Source of the DNA: Lachnospiraceae bacterium
Lineage (GTDB): Bacteria > Bacillota > Clostridia > Lachnospirales > Lachnospiraceae
Length of the DNA stretch: 6,853 bases
Assembly (NCBI GenBank): GCA_017473665.1
Contig: JAFUKK010000226.1
Coordinates: forward strand, 1 to 6,853
Direction: 5' to 3'
Below the pieces are notes generated by a model, which was given only the letters and a program-made list of their open reading frames with translations, was not told the DNA's origin and did not search any database. The first letter of the stretch is position 1. Every line of letters begins with the position of its first letter. This document shows, in pieces, positions 5,895 to 6,853 of this stretch. Position numbers and translations under genes: made by a program.

Positions 5895-6853
5895 ATGTTA
5901 TATTCATTCATTCCGGAAGAGTTTCAACCGATACTGGCCTTTTTGGCAATTATGTTGGCTTTTGTCTTTACCGTGGCAGCTACTGCAAATTTAGGGGAGT
6001 TGCTTCCAAGAGATGCAGGCAGGGAATTTGCCCATGATGGTAAGCTTTCTGCAGGTAAGCCCAGGGGAGCAGGTATTATTTTTGTATTGGCTTTTGCCAT
6101 TACTGCTTTTTTCTTTTCTCCTATTAATCCGGAGATTGTGATTTATCTGGCATTACTCATTGTGTGTATGATGACCGGATTTATGGATGATGCAGCTAAA
6201 ACACCCTGGGGAGAATATCGTAAGGGGATTTTGGACTTGTGTGTAGCTGCATTGGTAGCCATGACCTTTTTGAAATACAATCCCAGTGTGATTGAACTGG
6301 CCTTTTTTGATATACAGATTACAATACCGCCTGTTATTTTTGGGATTTTAGCGGTCATTCTCATATGGGCATCTGTAAATGTGACCAATTGTTCCGATGG
6401 TGTGGACGGACTGTCAGGTACCTTGACCATTATTACCATTATGACCATTTATATCATTAATCAGGTAAAGGGCGTGGGAGAGGATTTTTCATTCCTGATG
6501 CTCCTTTTTTCTGTATGTATTTTGGGGTATTTGTGGTTTAATGCAACACCCAGCCGTTTGATGATGGGGGATGCGGGGTCCCGGGCAATGGGGCTGTTTA
6601 TTGCTATTGCTATTTTGAAGACCGGTAGTCCCTTATTATATATTCCGGTGGCGATTGTGTTGATTTTGGATGGCGGCCTCGGATTAATCAAGGTATTTTT
6701 ACTTCGTTTCTTAAAGATTCATATTATGAAGAATACCCGTCTGCCTCTTCATGATCATGTGCGTAAGGTGATGAATTGGTCCAATACCCAGACGGTTTTC
6801 CGTTTTGCAATCATTCAGATTATTGTATCCATGGCTGTGGTATACGGCATTAG
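5895..6853 (+). CDS. mraY: MraY-like phospho-N-acetylmuramoyl-pentapeptide transferase, C-terminus cut by window end
   Basis: This is an integral membrane transferase of the polyprenyl-phosphate N-acetylhexosamine-1-phosphate transferase superfamily. True MraY joins UDP-MurNAc-pentapeptide to undecaprenyl phosphate to make lipid I at the inner face of the membrane. ATG 5895 follows AGGAG by 4 bases. 319 residues are visible and the frame is still open at the last base; MraY is about 320-360 residues, so little is missing. About ten hydrophobic segments are visible (roughly 12-32, 58-75, 81-96, 111-126, 145-162, 173-189, 198-215, 231-243, 247-269, 301-317). Catalytic motifs: GFMDDAAK (Asp98, Asp99), NCSDGVDGLSG (Asp168, Asp171), MMGDAGS (Asp226), then PLHDHVRK and NWSNTQTVFRF, which match the MraY-type PIHHHFEK and W-E/N-T-Q region rather than WecA. 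Two departures are plain: the N-terminal loop reads GKPRGAG where MraY has GTPTMGG, and HDH replaces HHH. No dcw-cluster neighbour is seen upstream, so it may be a divergent second copy. The mraY symbol is given for the family and should be held lightly. Confidence 0.85.
   Translation, partial: MLYSFIPEEFQPILAFLAIMLAFVFTVAATANLGELLPRDAGREFAHDGKLSAGKPRGAGIIFVLAFAITAFFFSPINPEIVIYLALLIVCMMTGFMDDAAKTPWGEYRKGILDLCVAALVAMTFLKYNPSVIELAFFDIQITIPPVIFGILAVILIWASVNVTNCSDGVDGLSGTLTIITIMTIYIINQVKGVGEDFSFLMLLFSVCILGYLWFNATPSRLMMGDAGSRAMGLFIAIAILKTGSPLLYIPVAIVLILDGGLGLIKVFLLRFLKIHIMKNTRLPLHDHVRKVMNWSNTQTVFRFAIIQIIVSMAVVYGI

Noticed and set aside
6143..6691. Antisense open frames opposite the MraY-like gene
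   Set aside because: The sense strand encodes clear MraY motifs and membrane segments over the same bases. The antisense translations have no family features.

Overview
The window looks like chromosomal DNA from a Gram-positive, fibre-degrading gut or rumen Firmicute, most likely a Lachnospiraceae member of the Roseburia/Butyrivibrio/Agathobacter kind. The support is moderate AT content, strong AGGAGG-type ribosome binding sites, GTG and TTG starts, a cytoplasmic glycosidase set for xylan oligosaccharides, and a clostridial-type MraY variant. The assignment is an inference from gene style and was not checked by search.

Layout: (1) 1-813, + strand: the C-terminal 270 residues of a GH67 alpha-glucuronidase (aguA), whose start lies upstream of the window. 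(2) 814-1216: a 403-base gap holding a nested hairpin element (837-928) and the leader of the next gene. (3) 1217-4648, + strand: a 1143-residue cytoplasmic GH2 glycosidase with the usual five GH2/DUF4982 modules plus an Ig-like module and two CBM6-like modules. (4) 4670-4702: a perfect 15-bp stem that can act as a terminator for both converging genes. (5) 4709-5686, - strand: an AraC-family regulator with an N-terminal cupin-like sensor domain. (6) 5687-5894: a divergent promoter region with two near-identical extended -10 boxes pointing away from each other. (7) 5895 to the window end, + strand: an MraY-like phospho-sugar transferase of the membrane, open to the last base.

The first three genes plausibly form a carbohydrate-use locus. 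GH67 removes (4-O-methyl)glucuronic acid from the non-reducing end of xylo-oligosaccharides. The GH2 enzyme would remove another side group or capping sugar inside the cell. The AraC/cupin regulator is a natural candidate sugar sensor for them. The MraY-like gene belongs to cell-envelope synthesis and probably marks the edge of the sugar locus, although it shares its promoter region with the regulator.

I do not see a clear new multi-gene system. The points most worth a second look are the GH2 active-site substitutions (the barrel motif usually written F-V-W-T-G-F-D-Y reads FLGTGCDY), the extra C-terminal modules on a non-secreted enzyme, the nested hairpin at 837-928, the mirrored divergent promoters, and the HDH motif in the MraY-like protein.
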